DNA of 64,000 nt from Fasciola hepatica. Lineage: Eukaryota > Platyhelminthes > Trematoda > Plagiorchiida > Fasciolidae. The stretch is from assembly GCA_948099385.1 (NCBI GenBank), contig CANUEZ040000183.1, positions 2,790,001-2,854,000 of the forward strand, read 5' to 3'. Position 1 is the stretch's first letter, and every line of letters begins with the position of its first letter. The translations under genes were made by a program, and so were the position numbers. The notes beneath the pieces were generated by a model. It saw only the letters and a program-made list of their open reading frames with translations. It was not told the origin of the DNA and did no database searches. Below are positions 41,548 to 55,257 of this stretch, in pieces.

Positions 41548-44500
41548 GGCTTGAGATGGAACAAGAGCGCGGTAATGACGGGAACATTGTTAATGCGCTT
41601 TAAATAACAGGATTTTGGGGCCATAAAGGACTACAGAAAAAAGTGGGAAAAAGCGGCTAAAATAACTTAGTTTAATCCCCTAATCTAGAAAAGTGCGATT
41701 TGTGCACTTTGCCGGTGATTAATCAAGATCCAGAATCCTCGACATAAACATCGAACATCCGTAGGATAACAAAAGAGACCAGAAAAATGCACCCGAATAT
41801 GATAATTGAGGACCAAAAATCCTTCAGCATGTTAATAAATAGACTCAAAGACATAAACCAAGTAAGCCTATTGGTGTGATCTTGGGAGCAGTATGTGACC
41901 ACCAGGTGGGATGCCGGCAGTCAGGCCGACAACTTTTTAACAACGAGCGATAGAAAACCTAACGTATAGATCGCATTGCTCTGCCCAATTCCCCTATTGA
42001 AAGCAAATCAAAGACGTTTGGCCTACAGCCGAGTTCAGGCAAAAGGCAATCTGTTTGAAACTGATGGCTCAAGAGCCTATTTCACAACTTTATTCAGTGT
42101 TGCAAACTGAGCTACTGGATTTCCATTCTGATAAATTAAACAACGCCTTACTTTTGAACTCAAGCTCAGATGAAGTACGTCACATTGGAATTTCCTGTCA
42201 ACAAGAGAAAAACCCAAACAATACATTTTCCCAGCAATATTTTCGGAAATAACTGATCAATTTACACGTAAAAGATGACCGGCACTAACACACCTTGGAC
42301 AAGGGTCCTTAAAAGCTGTGTACTTTTACACATCAGATTAGGTAAAAACACCCTCAAATGGGGGTATAACATGCCTAACTAAATTACTAGGACTCACTGA
42401 CCCTGTGTCAATGAGTTGATCATGATGAAATATATTTCTGAGAGGAGCAGTACAAGGTTAAGGCAAAACAACGGGGTTCTTTCTACACAGACTGCTGCTC
42501 AGATAACCATGTAGGCTGCGTTGGATTGTACTGCATGCCAAAATAATTTAACCACGTAGCGCAGACGATGAAGAGCAACTGAGATGGTGGCGAATTACAA
42601 GGAAAGCACACAAATAAATACAGTATTTAACTAGCACCTGATGTACCACGACCATTTAAGGTGCTGAAAATCACAGCGATAATTTTGGTAAAACTTGCAA
42701 GCTGCGAATATTAAAAAGACTACAAGTGAAACCCCAATATTAAAGTAAATAGCTTCGTAAGATTATGAGCCGTCGCACATGGAGCTAGGTGAGAATGTCA
42801 TTGAGATAAGAATTCCTAACAAACCAGTCTAAAATGTAATGCACCGATTGCGTTAGTTTTATTGAAAAATCTAGTGTTCAATCTCCAAGAAGTAGCATTT
42901 CATAAGAAATTTGAGGTAATTCTAAACTTTCAAACATTTTATGAATAACATGTTGCGTACTTTGCCAATCATGGATTGTTTCATATGCGCTCATTGTGAA
43001 CAAATGATTGGCGCTTGGATCGAGCATATCACACGTCACAAAATTAACTCTCTGAATGTATTTTGGGACTCAATTTGCTCCAAATATTCCCCTTAGTTAA
43101 ACAGTAAATGGTAAATACAGAATAAACACTGCTACGCAGTACGTTCATCATCTTCAAAACATTATGTGCTGTTAATTGCTGAAAATTAGTAGGCATTTTA
43201 TGGAGTGGGTGGTCCAGAGCTGTTTATTTAGGGCCTCAAAATTGACCAGGTCTCCGCTCGTGCTGAATGCTCCAAATAAATTCCCATTGTGCCTACCCAA
43301 GATATTTTCTCTCAAACTTATCTTACACAAACATGTACAAAGTAACAAAATGATAGCTTTGGTTGTTTGGATACTGATGTCAACGTCTGACATGAATTCA
43401 TTATTTGGGTAAATGAATTAAACAACAAAGTGCAAGAAAAATATATTTTTGTCAAAATCCTTGGAAGAGATTTTATTCAAACTACAAAGAACTGTATGTC
43501 AAATAAATCTGATTGCCCAGATATGATAATGGATCATGTGCTGAAAAGGGAAAACAGGTTCAAGTACTACACCACAAAAACAGATAATAATGATAGGAAT
43601 TGAAATATTAGATTCTGCTAAAATATCATTCATTTTGAAAACCAAAAACATCTGGCAAGGAACAGAAATGAATAAACGCGTTTTACAGCAACAAACAGGA
43701 TCACAGGAGATTTTATAGCTGCCTGATAAATTGGGGTGCAACCGAATGCAGTTTTTGGATTCGTTTATGAGTATCCTAATGTTCAAGGAACATCGGAAGG
43801 ATTCACAACCACCTCAACACAGAGAAAACTGCTTGTCGTCTTTTGTATTTCACTCTTCGTCAAACAGTAAATTAAGAGGTTCTCGGATCGATGCTTGCAA
43901 TCATGTTCTGTATGTTATCAGTTAAGGAGATAATTATTTATCAAAAACGCACTTGTTTTGATATGCAGGTTAGCGGTGCAGACAGAGAAACAGGAAAAAG
44001 TAAGCACATTAGGGCAATGTGGCAAGGAATTGGAGAAAATTATCAACAGCCCTCGTCATCACTTTTATTGCGGAAGATACAGTGACATATATGCCTTCTC
44101 CATTATACACACCGTATTGGGCGTACAAGGAGCATATTGTATTTTAAGTCAACAATGAGAAGCATCAGTTATTTAAAATAAGAAGAAGCACTGTTTATTG
44201 TCTGTCACCGACAGACACGGTTTCACCACACAGCCACTCCGTACTACTTAGCATTTATGGTCTTGAAACTTGAGGCTTTTCGATGAACAATTTTCGCGTC
44301 ACTGGATATGATCCTCGAACCAATCGTGTCACGTGGACTAGTGAAAAAACGTCTGCTACTAAAATGCCGGAATCAGTAATCAAATGAATCAATGAATTCA
44401 ATGTTGGTTTGTTTACCGCTACCCTTATGACTGACGGCTAAGCACACATCTCACAAAACAGTTTCCACTCAAGTGGCTTTTCCGGCCAGTAAGATTACAT

Positions 44501-45893
44501 ATCCAACAATATTCGCACCAAAATTGTGAACACCATATTACTTACAAGGAGACTTGACAGTAGGAAAATCTGATTTGTGAAGGAAAGACAAACTAGTTGA
44601 ATAAAAGAACACGAACCACTTGGGTCAAACTGCTGTTTGTGTGTGCGGGGCGGGGGGTATCTCTGCCCATTTGATCGGGGTTGGTAAATACGTAGCTTGC
44701 TCATAGATTTATTTTAGAATCGGGCTAGCGGCCACGGTTGCCTTTTCAGAAGAGAAGTATTAATTATAAATTCAACCTATGAGAACAAGAACACATTAGA
44801 GAATTGATCATATATGAAACCATGAACAACGGATTGAAAACTTCCGGAGTTGAGGAACACCGTTATTATCTATTTGACGGTTGATTCAATTTAACATAGC
44901 TTCGATTTCTGTAAAACTAGTCATGACCTCGATTGTCATGCACACTTATTTCGGATTAAGGACCTTTCATCTTTAACGAAAGATGGCTACGCAGTTGATC
45001 GGTTTCGGCAGTAACAGTTAAAAATGAAATTACATGTGGTACTCTGCGAAGAAATGTGACATGTATAACAGCTTAGGCATGTTGATTATGCGATGTAACA
45101 ATTGAACTCTTAAAAATAAAATGTACGACTAATTTTATTGCCGATGAATAAGTAGAATAGAGCCTTGAATACAACGATGTTCAACTAAAGTCAATGGCAA
45201 AGTCACCACCAATCGACTATTGGGTATTCCATCCTCATCCAATAAGCCCTTTTACGGGTGTAGTATTGGATATTCCCATGTTCGGCAAATGAACGTTCCA
45301 TGTTTATCAACGCTGATTTCTATGACAAATTTGATTTTATTTGAAAGATGAATATTATTCTGTACGTGTGCCTCTGATTACGAAAGGAACTAATTATGCT
45401 GTGATTGTAATCAAGATGAATTTCCACAGCTCTAGTTTAAAGCCACAGGATAGGGCTGGTCAAAGTGAAGGAATTGTTCAATGATGAACTGATACCCAAT
45501 TGGTCATCAGTTGTTTTTCCATCTCTCAGTAGGTAAAACTCAGTAACCAACGTGGAAGATATTCTTTTCCCATCCTGAGATGTACATGTAATAATGGCGA
45601 CGAAAATAATTTGGCATGATTTGACTAATGTCAATCTTATCGATCAAGAAACCTGTTTTTCGAAGGCACATATACATAGCTTGTTTTCTGTGATCAGACA
45701 TGTGACCCAGTTCGTCGGTATGTAGACTGAATGCTCTCATTGATACCTTCCTGCCATGTTATTGTGCCCTCCCGCACTCCCATACTCATTCACTCATTCT
45801 CTCACATACAACTGAGTCTGTTGTGAGCTTGCGTATGTCCTTTCCCCACAGTCTCGTTTTGTGTTCCTTTAATGTTTCCTTTTGACTGATGCT
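41546..45893. other. No gene recognised
   Basis: No product or repeat recognised; frames up to 95 codons lack motifs. Confidence 0.5.
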
Positions 45894-46222
45894 TGTTGTG
45901 AGCCGCACACACAACTGTTGGCATATGCACATGAATAATTCCTAATCAGAGAGGAGTAAGGTCCAGGTTGTTTGGAGCTTCCTCAAGTTTTTACATCCGA
46001 TTATTTTTCTAACTGGTTGTTTCTCGCAAACAGTGAGCCAGCTGCATTTTTGCTAGCGTGTGACCCTTCTGTGTGCTACCATTCTTCTGACTGCTCACTC
46101 AGGGGACACGGTAAATTTCCGTCTTGTTGAACCCAGACATAGACGTGATGACCTTAGTATCCCATTTAAGGAACTTATTTTGGTATCTTCGAATAAAGCT
46201 GGCTACCAGACACCTCACAACT
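45894..46222 (+). mobile_element. Possible solo LTR
   Basis: A 329-bp segment begins TGTTGTGAG and ends CTCACAAC(T), short inverted termini of the TG..CA type with one mismatch at the last base. It has AATAAA at 46192-46197, about 25 bp before the end, as in an LTR. No 5-bp target duplication, primer-binding site or polypurine tract was found at its edges, and a second TGTTGTGAG at 45819 leaves the start ambiguous. Confidence 0.3.
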
Positions 46223-48537
46223 CCAGATGAACACGCTTTATTGAAGTAAACCTTAGCTTTATATTAGAATTGTACCACGCATCATTCTCAGTTACCATTG
46301 AGTTGGACACGGGTATCTCCACATAACTCTATTATTTGGTCGACACGGAAAATGGCTATCGTTTTGCAATCTATTCCTGTTTTTATTATCCATCGTTATC
46401 CCATGTGGTGCAAAACTTTAATTGCAAAGCCTCTGACAATTTCTAACGGATCATCACATCACTAGCGCCAAACTTCCTCATTTATGTATTGCTTCACATT
46501 GCAAACACTCGTGACGATGTATCATTAGACTGTTATGATGAATTCTGGTATTTGAGATTGTCCAACGGAGGTTGTTTCTATTGACTGAATGACCGAACTT
46601 CCTAATAATGTGAATTAAACTACATCGGGCGCAAGGTAGTACGCATACGAGTTATCATACCGATGGTAGATGGATTAAACATCACTAATCCCCGGGCCTA
46701 TTGAACAAACAGCAATTTTAATCAAACAAATAACACGTGGTTGTTGTTAGCTATAATTTAGACCCGAGAGATTTAACTAGAAAGACTTCACCGTAGTCGA
46801 CTGGACTTTCTTCCCTAAGCCGAACGCATGTGTGGATTGCCCTTTCTCGTTCATGTACCTCCGATCAAATTACCTACTCACTTGCCAGTCTACTGACTTA
46901 CTTACCAACTAGTCTAATTGCTTGTGAATAAATGGAGTTAAGGACTCTATGCGGGACACATTTCAAGATGTAACTGGTGCTTACTTTCTTTGAGCTTATA
47001 TTAAAACAGTTTCCATTTCGCTTGTCACTGCATTCTTTTATTTGACTTTGTCTTTTAATTTATCTCCGTTTTATCATATGGCAATGATACGATATTTCCA
47101 TAAGCGAGTTATGGCCAATACGAGACTCTCAAATGGCCAATGTGACTGTATGGTGAAGTAGGATTCCCATCCTGGAAGAACGGGGCTGAAAACCCACTAC
47201 GACTACTGTTTGACCACCATCAGTGAGAGATAGAATTAAAGAAGATATTTCTTTCCTACTAACACTGCAAACCAAAAATATAGTCACTGGTGAATTTTTA
47301 CGAACCGAATTCACTGTTGATTTTTGCCAGCTTATATACCTGTGTAAAAACTTTCTATCATTGAACTGATCTTCACTTCTTCAGGAAGGTTTCTGTTGCA
47401 ACCAAAATGGATGTTAAGTTGCCACATATACGAATTAGGCTCCCTTATATTGTTCCAAAATGTGTTCCCCATATGCAATGAGATTGAATCTCTATCTGCT
47501 TTGTTGCTTTTTATAGATGCTTTGGTATAATGAGTAAGGCGATTGTACCCGAATGAACCTTCGGTTCACAATCGTAGTATTTGCAACAGTTTGAACTAAT
47601 AAAAGGTATTCATGTGCGCTCATATCTCCGTACACAGAGCAGGACAGTTTGACTGAATCAGCCTATTTGTGTGACCACTTCTGGACTACGTTTGCACTTT
47701 TGAATTCATAATGAGTAAATGCCGATGTTCACGATTATTCTCCACGGAGAAAATGACAGATTTTTAAGGCTGTGAGAAAGCTAAAAACATAAACTACCTA
47801 ATGCTATTACTATCAGTAGCCAAGAGGAAATTCGAAATTCCAAGCGTGTTCGACCGGAGCTATCGAAGTATTTCATTTTGAGTTTGATTTCGTACTGAAT
47901 TTAGTCACAAACCATCATTTGCTCTCCACTAGAGAGAACACCAGGTAATGAGTCTATCGCCCACATCACTGGGAAATTGAGCAAAATTTTCTCTATGTTC
48001 GCAAAAAGGAGGGTATGTGGTATTTTCAGAAAATCTCGAAGTAAAATGATAAAACTTCAGCTAATTCTACATCAAGAATTCTAGTCACGCCGATCAAGCC
48101 TTTGGGACAATGCATCGACGGGATTGCATTGTTCTTCTTTCGTGAACAACATAATGGAGCAATGACGAAACAGACACTAGTCACAGTGCATGTTCCTAAA
48201 GTTCCGACAACGGCGTTTCTTTCGAAGATTCTTAAATTGGGACCAGTCAGAAATTTCAGATTACCACGTAGATTCGATAGGATTCGGTGTGGGCAACCAA
48301 AACAGTATGCACAAATCTCCATCGAGATGAAAACACCATACTCGGTTCAGAACTGCTCCATTTGGAGGTCAACTAGAACAGATGGGATTGACGTGAATAC
48401 TGATAACCTTCACAAAGTGATCTTCGAATTTCACCAAAGCGTAGTATATTTTCTGAACCACAACTGATAAGTGAGATGCTATCGCGTCTGTTCCTGTTCC
48501 AAGTAACTTTTGTCCACAAGATCAGTGTTACCAGCGG

Positions 48538-48541
<4 letters not shown>
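46223..48541. other. No gene recognised
   Basis: No identifiable gene. A 121-codon plus-strand frame (48102-48467) opposite a 98-codon minus-strand frame has no known motif. Confidence 0.5.

Positions 48542-48585
<44 letters not shown>
48542..48585. repeat. (AT)n microsatellite, 44 bp
   Basis: Uninterrupted AT dinucleotide run. Confidence 0.95.
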
Positions 48586-48587
<2 letters not shown>

Positions 48588-51500
48588 TTTTGCCTGCTTC
48601 TCGAATGCCCAGCAAGTACAAAGAGAGCACGAAAAAGTAAATGGTGGGTAGACATTCACGAATAGTGACCCGAAAGATCGAAGGTGGTGTAGAGCTATAG
48701 TCTCGGTCACAAGGTGATTATCAGCTCTGAATGCACTTAAGTTTCCCACCAGACACGAGCAATGCTCTGGGTTCGTAGGTGGTCGAACGCAGAAGGCCAC
48801 TGAGCATCCTCAAGGCGGGGTGTCCAGTTCTAGCAACCGCTGAGAAGAACACTACGAACTGTGACTCTGTACACCCTTCCCTACCCGACAACAAGTTACT
48901 TGTATAAATAGTGTCAAAATAAGTGTCCAAACAAGACCAAAGAAAAGAAGACGGAACGAAAGCTTCATTATTATGTTATTGTTGATGTGGGAACATGTGT
49001 AGAGGTCACAGACTTTAACCTTAGAGATTCTCCAGTAGTCCACTGCAGGCTCTTGTGCCAAAATATATAAGGCCGCTTCAGCCAAAGCTGACAGGCTGTT
49101 CTTGAGTAGGTGTTCCAGGGTTGAAGTCGTGGAATAAAATCACTCACATCGCCTTATTTCGGCAAAGGATTTGGTTCGTACTTTTTACCTGGAGGACCGA
49201 AGGAAACGTGCCTCATGATATTAAATTATGAAAGAGAAACTTATCCAATGTACATGAAGTTGTGAAAGTCGTCATGCCGGCCGTTGTAGATTGAATAATA
49301 TAGATCATTTTGTCGAGGTATTGTTATCAAAGGATTCGTAGGATTCCACATGTGTTTGCAGAACATTTTGTTTGATCATCTTCATAAGAGACACTACACC
49401 TCTGAGAAATTTTCCTATTTTCACAGCTCATTTTTCAATCGGGAATTTATTGGTAGTGTCGGAGAACAACTTGGTGCCCTATATCTCCACTAGAATATTT
49501 GATGCAGAAAGGATGCATGCTTTGAACCACGAGGTGATTAGGGATCATATAGTAATGTTGATGAACCCTTTGCCTGAAAATGGAAACAATTTATTGGAAA
49601 CGAGGCAATCTGTTATGTTAAAAAGTAATTTTACCACTTTGAAAGCTCCGGTGATTTATATGCCACTTTTGTTTCCAATGGTTTGTGGTTTGATTGAGCG
49701 CACAAGATGGTGGACACGGAATGAATAAACTGTTTTCGTCAATGACAGCGTCGGCGATCCGGAATATCTGTTCAGTACTGGTCACCGTTTGAAAGCTTTT
49801 TGGAATGTAAACTGATTTCTAAAATAAATGTGCGACAAATTATGACAAAGTAATATCATTTGTTTTCTTTCATCGTTGCGTCCAGCTGTCTTCCCTTTTT
49901 ATCGTTCATGTGTTCCTTAAAGGGATGCAGAAAACCGAGCCATCTGTTCATCAAACTGTAACGACTAAACTCATTATCAAGCATTTATAGACAATGATTC
50001 ACAATTATCCAGCCTTTTGAGCAAGAATAAAAGAAACTATTGACATTTCCAGCTTCCTCATAAGATATTACATTTGCGATTGGCCTAAATTACCTGAAAT
50101 AACGTCAGTCTTTCCGTGAAGATTTCTCGAATTTTGTGGTATGTTTGAAGCATGAATATCTTTCCAGCCATTTCAGCCTTTGCGGACCCTATTAGTTGCA
50201 TGATATCATAAAACCAAAGCATCGATTTTAACTTGAATAAATCTGTGGCTCTCCATCAAATGTTGGAATGGGACAAATTCCCGGTACCTTTGTGAAGCTT
50301 GTTAGTTTATCCCAACCTATGTTTTACAGATGGTGGTCCGACAATCTAAAGTGAAGAAGACTGGTTCGTAAACATGAACAATCGTGGTACGATGCCGGTA
50401 GTCCTAGTTGAAATGGGCATCATACAGAATTCCCAGGTCAAGGAGTGCAAATTTTTATATTCAGATAGTGTTTCAAACTAGAAAATACTATCTATTACAT
50501 TGGAACAGTAAATTGTGCTCCGCTCAGTTCGAATTGAATAATTCAGCATTGGTGGATGATGGAAAAGTGAGCAATATACTCGTTATCCTGTCTCAACGGT
50601 AACCAAATAAGGAGTCCTTATTAGTACAATCATAATGGTAGTTACTGGTTGGTAGTATCAACAATAGCTGGATTCTAACACGGACGGTGGGGGAGATGAA
50701 CAAAAATTGAATGAAATGACCTGAACACAATGGCCGTAACAACGGTGAACAGCTTTTGACAATAGGAGCAGACGATGTTTTTGTGAAAGTTTGATGTTTT
50801 TTTCCTAGTTGGTTATAAAGAGGCAGCATATCCGCCTTTCTAACAAAAATCGTGGTTTTGATTGCGGTATCTACAGTCTCCATGTAATTCAGAAATCTTA
50901 CGACGTTACTTGTGTGGATGAAGTCGTGAACATCATGCGAAAGGGCACAATATCTCGGAACCCCAAATTACTGAGCGAATGACGGTCTGAGACATTCTCG
51001 TTTGTCCGGCCGTACCTGTGGTAAAGCGTTCCCTCAATTCCTCTATTTGACCACAGCGAAAAAAGTTTCGCTATTCAACGGTCTGAGTTACTTTTGGTTC
51101 TGTTAAGGGGGGCTGCAGGGTGTTCATCCCTAATAAGACAAACTCTTCTGGATTCATTGTTGGAGGGCGTTTGTATGCCATTCTTTTTACCTTGGGGCCT
51201 TCGAATTCTGTAAGTATCCAGCAGCCTAATTCAATAAAGGACAGAAAACGTCGAGTCATCCAGTGACGATTACTGTGTGGATTTTGCAACGGTCAAGTGT
51301 GTGGGATACATCTGAGGGCGAACACCGAATTTAAAAGTTTCGTTGGGTGCTTGAGTGTGTCTGTGATTATGGATCAAAAGTCGTCAGATCTGAATCGGTA
51401 ATGAGTGTTTGTGGCCATGCGAGACCAACTGGCAGTATGAGACCTAAAAGGGTGAAAGAGTGATATCATTTGGGTTGGGAATTACGGACGGAAAACCGCT

Positions 51501-54500
51501 TTTCCTCATCGTCAACAAAACAGACAGTAGAAATTGTCACATAAATAAATATTCAGAGCACAAGCTTGTCTACTCTGCTCTAGTCGAGAATGAAAATTTT
51601 CGAACAAATTTATTGGTTAAAAGGAAAGATCACTACGAAGTTTTGTTTCCACCGAATAGTCGTCTTCGAATGTGTTTAATTTCGAATCTTTGCCTTGCGG
51701 GTATATATGATAATCATGGAATGAAGCACTATCCTACACGAAATGGAGATTTGAGCTGTTGTGTTCGTAGTTATTGGCAGAACACGTAATTAAAGATCGA
51801 GACAAAGCTGTCTCATGCCCAGTTATGAGAGGACTGTTGTCGGTAGTCCTCGTAGTGCGCACGATTTTACCCAGACACAAGGGCAATCGGCAGTGATTTT
51901 GCTGTCCAGTGTCCAGAAGCAATTCATCATATTTCACGTGTGACTATATATCCATCATGCTCGTATCTGCCACCGAAAATGATCGTGTTTGACAATGACG
52001 TTAGAATTATGAATGCGGACTATATTTGAAACGCATTATGCTTCATGGTGTTGCCGACAACAAAAAAAGAACATGACGGAAGTCAAAATCCTCCACAAAA
52101 ATTAATGAAGCATTTTCAATAATTAGTCTTACAAGGGAACTATAAACAAATAACACTTTTCGTGCCAGTCGTATGGTTATATCGGCGTTGCAATCAGTAC
52201 CAGAATGACTGCAGTTCAATTTTCTGATTGATTTTTCATAGGCGCCTAACGGCCATTGAGATTTCTTATACACACGCACTTTAGTTGTGATTGAATCACT
52301 GCAACTGAGTAATTCCTCTTGGCCGTACTCTTTATCTTACAGATTGTGATTCCTTGAGTACCAACTCATGTTTTGGATAATGCACTGCTAATAAGCGAAT
52401 TTCTAATGTACTGCCTGCTCCTTAATTCCGAATATAAAAAATACTCGTTCCATTCTGCATTGGACACAAACACCACGGAATCCAGTGATGTATGTACGTG
52501 ATTATGATCAAATCAAACGTGCCACAGTAACCAACCAAATCCATTGAAACAGAACTGCGTCGGAGAAGACCATACACGAGTCAACTCAATCCATCTTAGT
52601 GATCAAAGAAGAGGGGATGTTTTTCCTGTTATTGGTGAAAACCGTCGAACACATGCATGAACCCTCCTTATTATTCAGGAGTTTCGAAATTCAATGATCG
52701 CTACGAAGTCAGAAATGGATGCGACGCGGAGTTCGTGAAAATTTAACACTCCTCGAGTAGAATAGTGACTAGAAAAAATTTGACGTTCATCGATCGCTTC
52801 CACTGATTCGACCAGAACATTATCAGAAAGAAGCTTATACTTGACATCGAATTAGTCACTTTTGTCACCTAGACCCACAAAGAGAAACTATATAAACAGT
52901 CGAAAAACCCACAACGATAAAGCGTAAAGAACATTTTTATAAAAGAGCCAACTGATAGATGGTTATCATGGAAATACGTGTTTGATTCATTTGAGTGGCC
53001 GGATAAGAGCCTATGCATTTTATGCTGGTCATGGTATACGTCATGACGAGTACACACAAAAAGGCTTCCCAGTTCTGTCAGTCACTGGAATCCAGAGAAC
53101 TTTCAGGGAAATGATGAGTATGATAAGAGAAGGATGATGATGCAAACACTTCTAAAGGTAACTCATTTTTCTGAGATTCCAACAAAATGACTCTTTTCGG
53201 GCATTCTGCCCATCTTCCCTACTGACTCACATGAAATAAAATCCGCCTCCCTTTTATCTTTCAAATAGAACCAATGCTATGTCACCTTACTTCTCATTAC
53301 TAACACACATGACCCAGTACGTTGTCTCACGAAGAGTGGTGAAGTATATCTGCTACTTCTTTCACATCCTGTCCCCATCACTTTGGACGTCTTCGGAAGT
53401 CAAGACCATAATTAGGAACAATACTGTGCATAGGCTACATTATTAGTGAGCCATTCGTTGTCTATTAGAAAGACTTCTTCGTTCATTTTAACAAGGTATC
53501 GGATTTCGGTTGATCAGTATATGTTCTAAACTATTAAATTTACCGCCTTCCGATTCGTCCATCAAAAACTGTCGAATTCCGATGGCTAGTAAAATGCGTC
53601 GAGCGGACTATTTCCGAAGTTTTGAGAATTCTAATATGCGAGTTGCAGTCAGTGGCTTGAACTCTTCTGTCCTCTCTCCCCATAGTTTTCTCTTCAAAAC
53701 CGACGATCACTCGTGTTCAGACAAAGTTCGAATAACGGTCACTGCCACCTATCTAGGAGAAATGCGGATTTTACAGATTTGTTAGGTGCCATCAAAAATG
53801 ATGTTGTCGTAAGATGATTATGAGGCACTTCTAGATGGACCTAATCCTAGGTGTTCTCACGGGTATGTACCTAGCACCAGCCCACAGCAGGCGCGAGCAC
53901 AAACATACCATTAGAAATGCCTGCTAGTTGTTATGTGAGTTGGAGTCAAATATAAGCAAGCATGTTAGCCTGTCGGACAATTGTATCAGTCCCTGCAAGG
54001 TCAAGAGGCGCACATCCCCTATATTTGGTCAACGCAGTCCGAAGTGGAACATGACCAGCGCTAACCTTTTGTGATTGTGTACGTACATGTCCGCGTGTTC
54101 CTGTGGTATGGTTCAACGGTCCACAGTGTAGGTAACTCCAATTTTGTCTGACAACCCATGTGACCACTTGCGCAGAACACGTATCTCAGACATGCGAATA
54201 TGCAACACCAACGCTTAACGAGAGAGCAGTTGTATCGGAAAACTACGGATACCCCAGAAAAGGAGAACGAAAGCATGACCAGACTTAACCGACACGGGGA
54301 CGAAGATGCTGATTCCTCTTCATGTGATTTCACCGCAGCGGATTGGAAAAGCACGCATCTGCTTGCTGTCTTTAAAATCCGTGGGGTAATTCAGTGGGCC
54401 TCTCATGGGACACGGCCCGGTACAGCTTTGTGATCACATGGGCTGGGGAGCTCTAAGCCATCCGACTGGCCATGACTAGATAAAATAAAAGTCCGCCTTG

Positions 54501-54825
54501 TTTCGTTCACTTCTGTTTCCTTTGGTAGAGCATATTTATACTAATTTGTCCTGCAACAGTAACAATGTGCAAACACACAGTACTGACTTGCTTATCACTT
54601 CGGTCCGCATAGTTCTTGGTTGGAATGATTTCTCTCTTCCCTATCAGTACCAAAATTATGAACACTCCCAAAGGTGTCGAGCCACGAAGCTACTTAGTGA
54701 TGAGCAGCTGATTGCGCATTCTAGTGCATCTGAAACTGAAAACGGGATTGAACAGCCTAAACGAGACTGTGTAGAAGGAGAATCACATTGCATTCTTCAT
54801 GACAACTGATAGCCGTTCATTGTAA
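48586..54825. other. No gene recognised, GC-richer islands
   Basis: A GC-richer island at 48620-48900 with several minus-strand frames of 69-77 codons, and another at 53980-54430, look like old transposon pieces but match nothing I know. The longest frames are 118 codons (49372-49728, plus) and 109 codons (51460-51789, plus), both without motifs. The segment just before the gag remnant may hold its eroded N-terminus. Confidence 0.45.
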
Positions 54826-55257
54826 TTGCTGTTGAAAAGTCCTGAATGCTGGAGAACAGCTGTTTCAGTTCCATTCGAAGACCTTAAGGATTTAATATTG
54901 AGCAAGAATGTTCCAGCAAAATTCCAGGCAGCTGGACTTGTCCAATTTAAATAACTTGTTTGTGGTCTCAGTAAGGAATCCCGTGAATTCCTTGTTATGC
55001 TACAGACGCGGGCTGTGATGTATCATTTTGGGAATCAATTTGAAACCCAACTGAGAGATAAACTGATTGCTGGTGTGAATCATCCTGAGTTGCAGATCAA
55101 CGTATTGATGGAGCCAGACCTGGTGTTCTCTATGGCCCGACCAACTTGTTGGCAAATTCATAACATATCCGAAGAGACGGCCGAGCTTTCCGTGGTGCAC
55201 TACCAACTCGTTCGTTCCCGTGAACAAGTCGGATTGTGTCAAAATCCATGGTCATAG
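54826..55257 (+). pseudogene. Ty3/gypsy-type gag remnant
   Basis: This is the central part of a gypsy-type Gag, the structural protein that forms the particle of LTR retrotransposons. In one frame: VPFEDLKDLIL, then PAKFQAAGLVQF, a single stop at 54952-54954, then SREFLVMLQT, FGNQFETQLRDKLIAG, NHPELQ and a segment ending in M-x-PDLVFS-x-AR. Order and spacing match the capsid region of gypsy Gags (the F-x-AA helix, S-x-REF helix and LRD-x-LI-x-G motif). The frame ends at 55258 before any CCHC zinc knuckle. No protease, reverse transcriptase or integrase blocks follow, and no LTR pair was found around it. One stop in 144 codons means moderate decay. Confidence 0.75.

Noticed and set aside
54498..54809. 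103-codon frame as the N-terminal part of the gypsy Gag
   Set aside because: It lies in a different frame from the Gag piece and shows none of the expected motifs.
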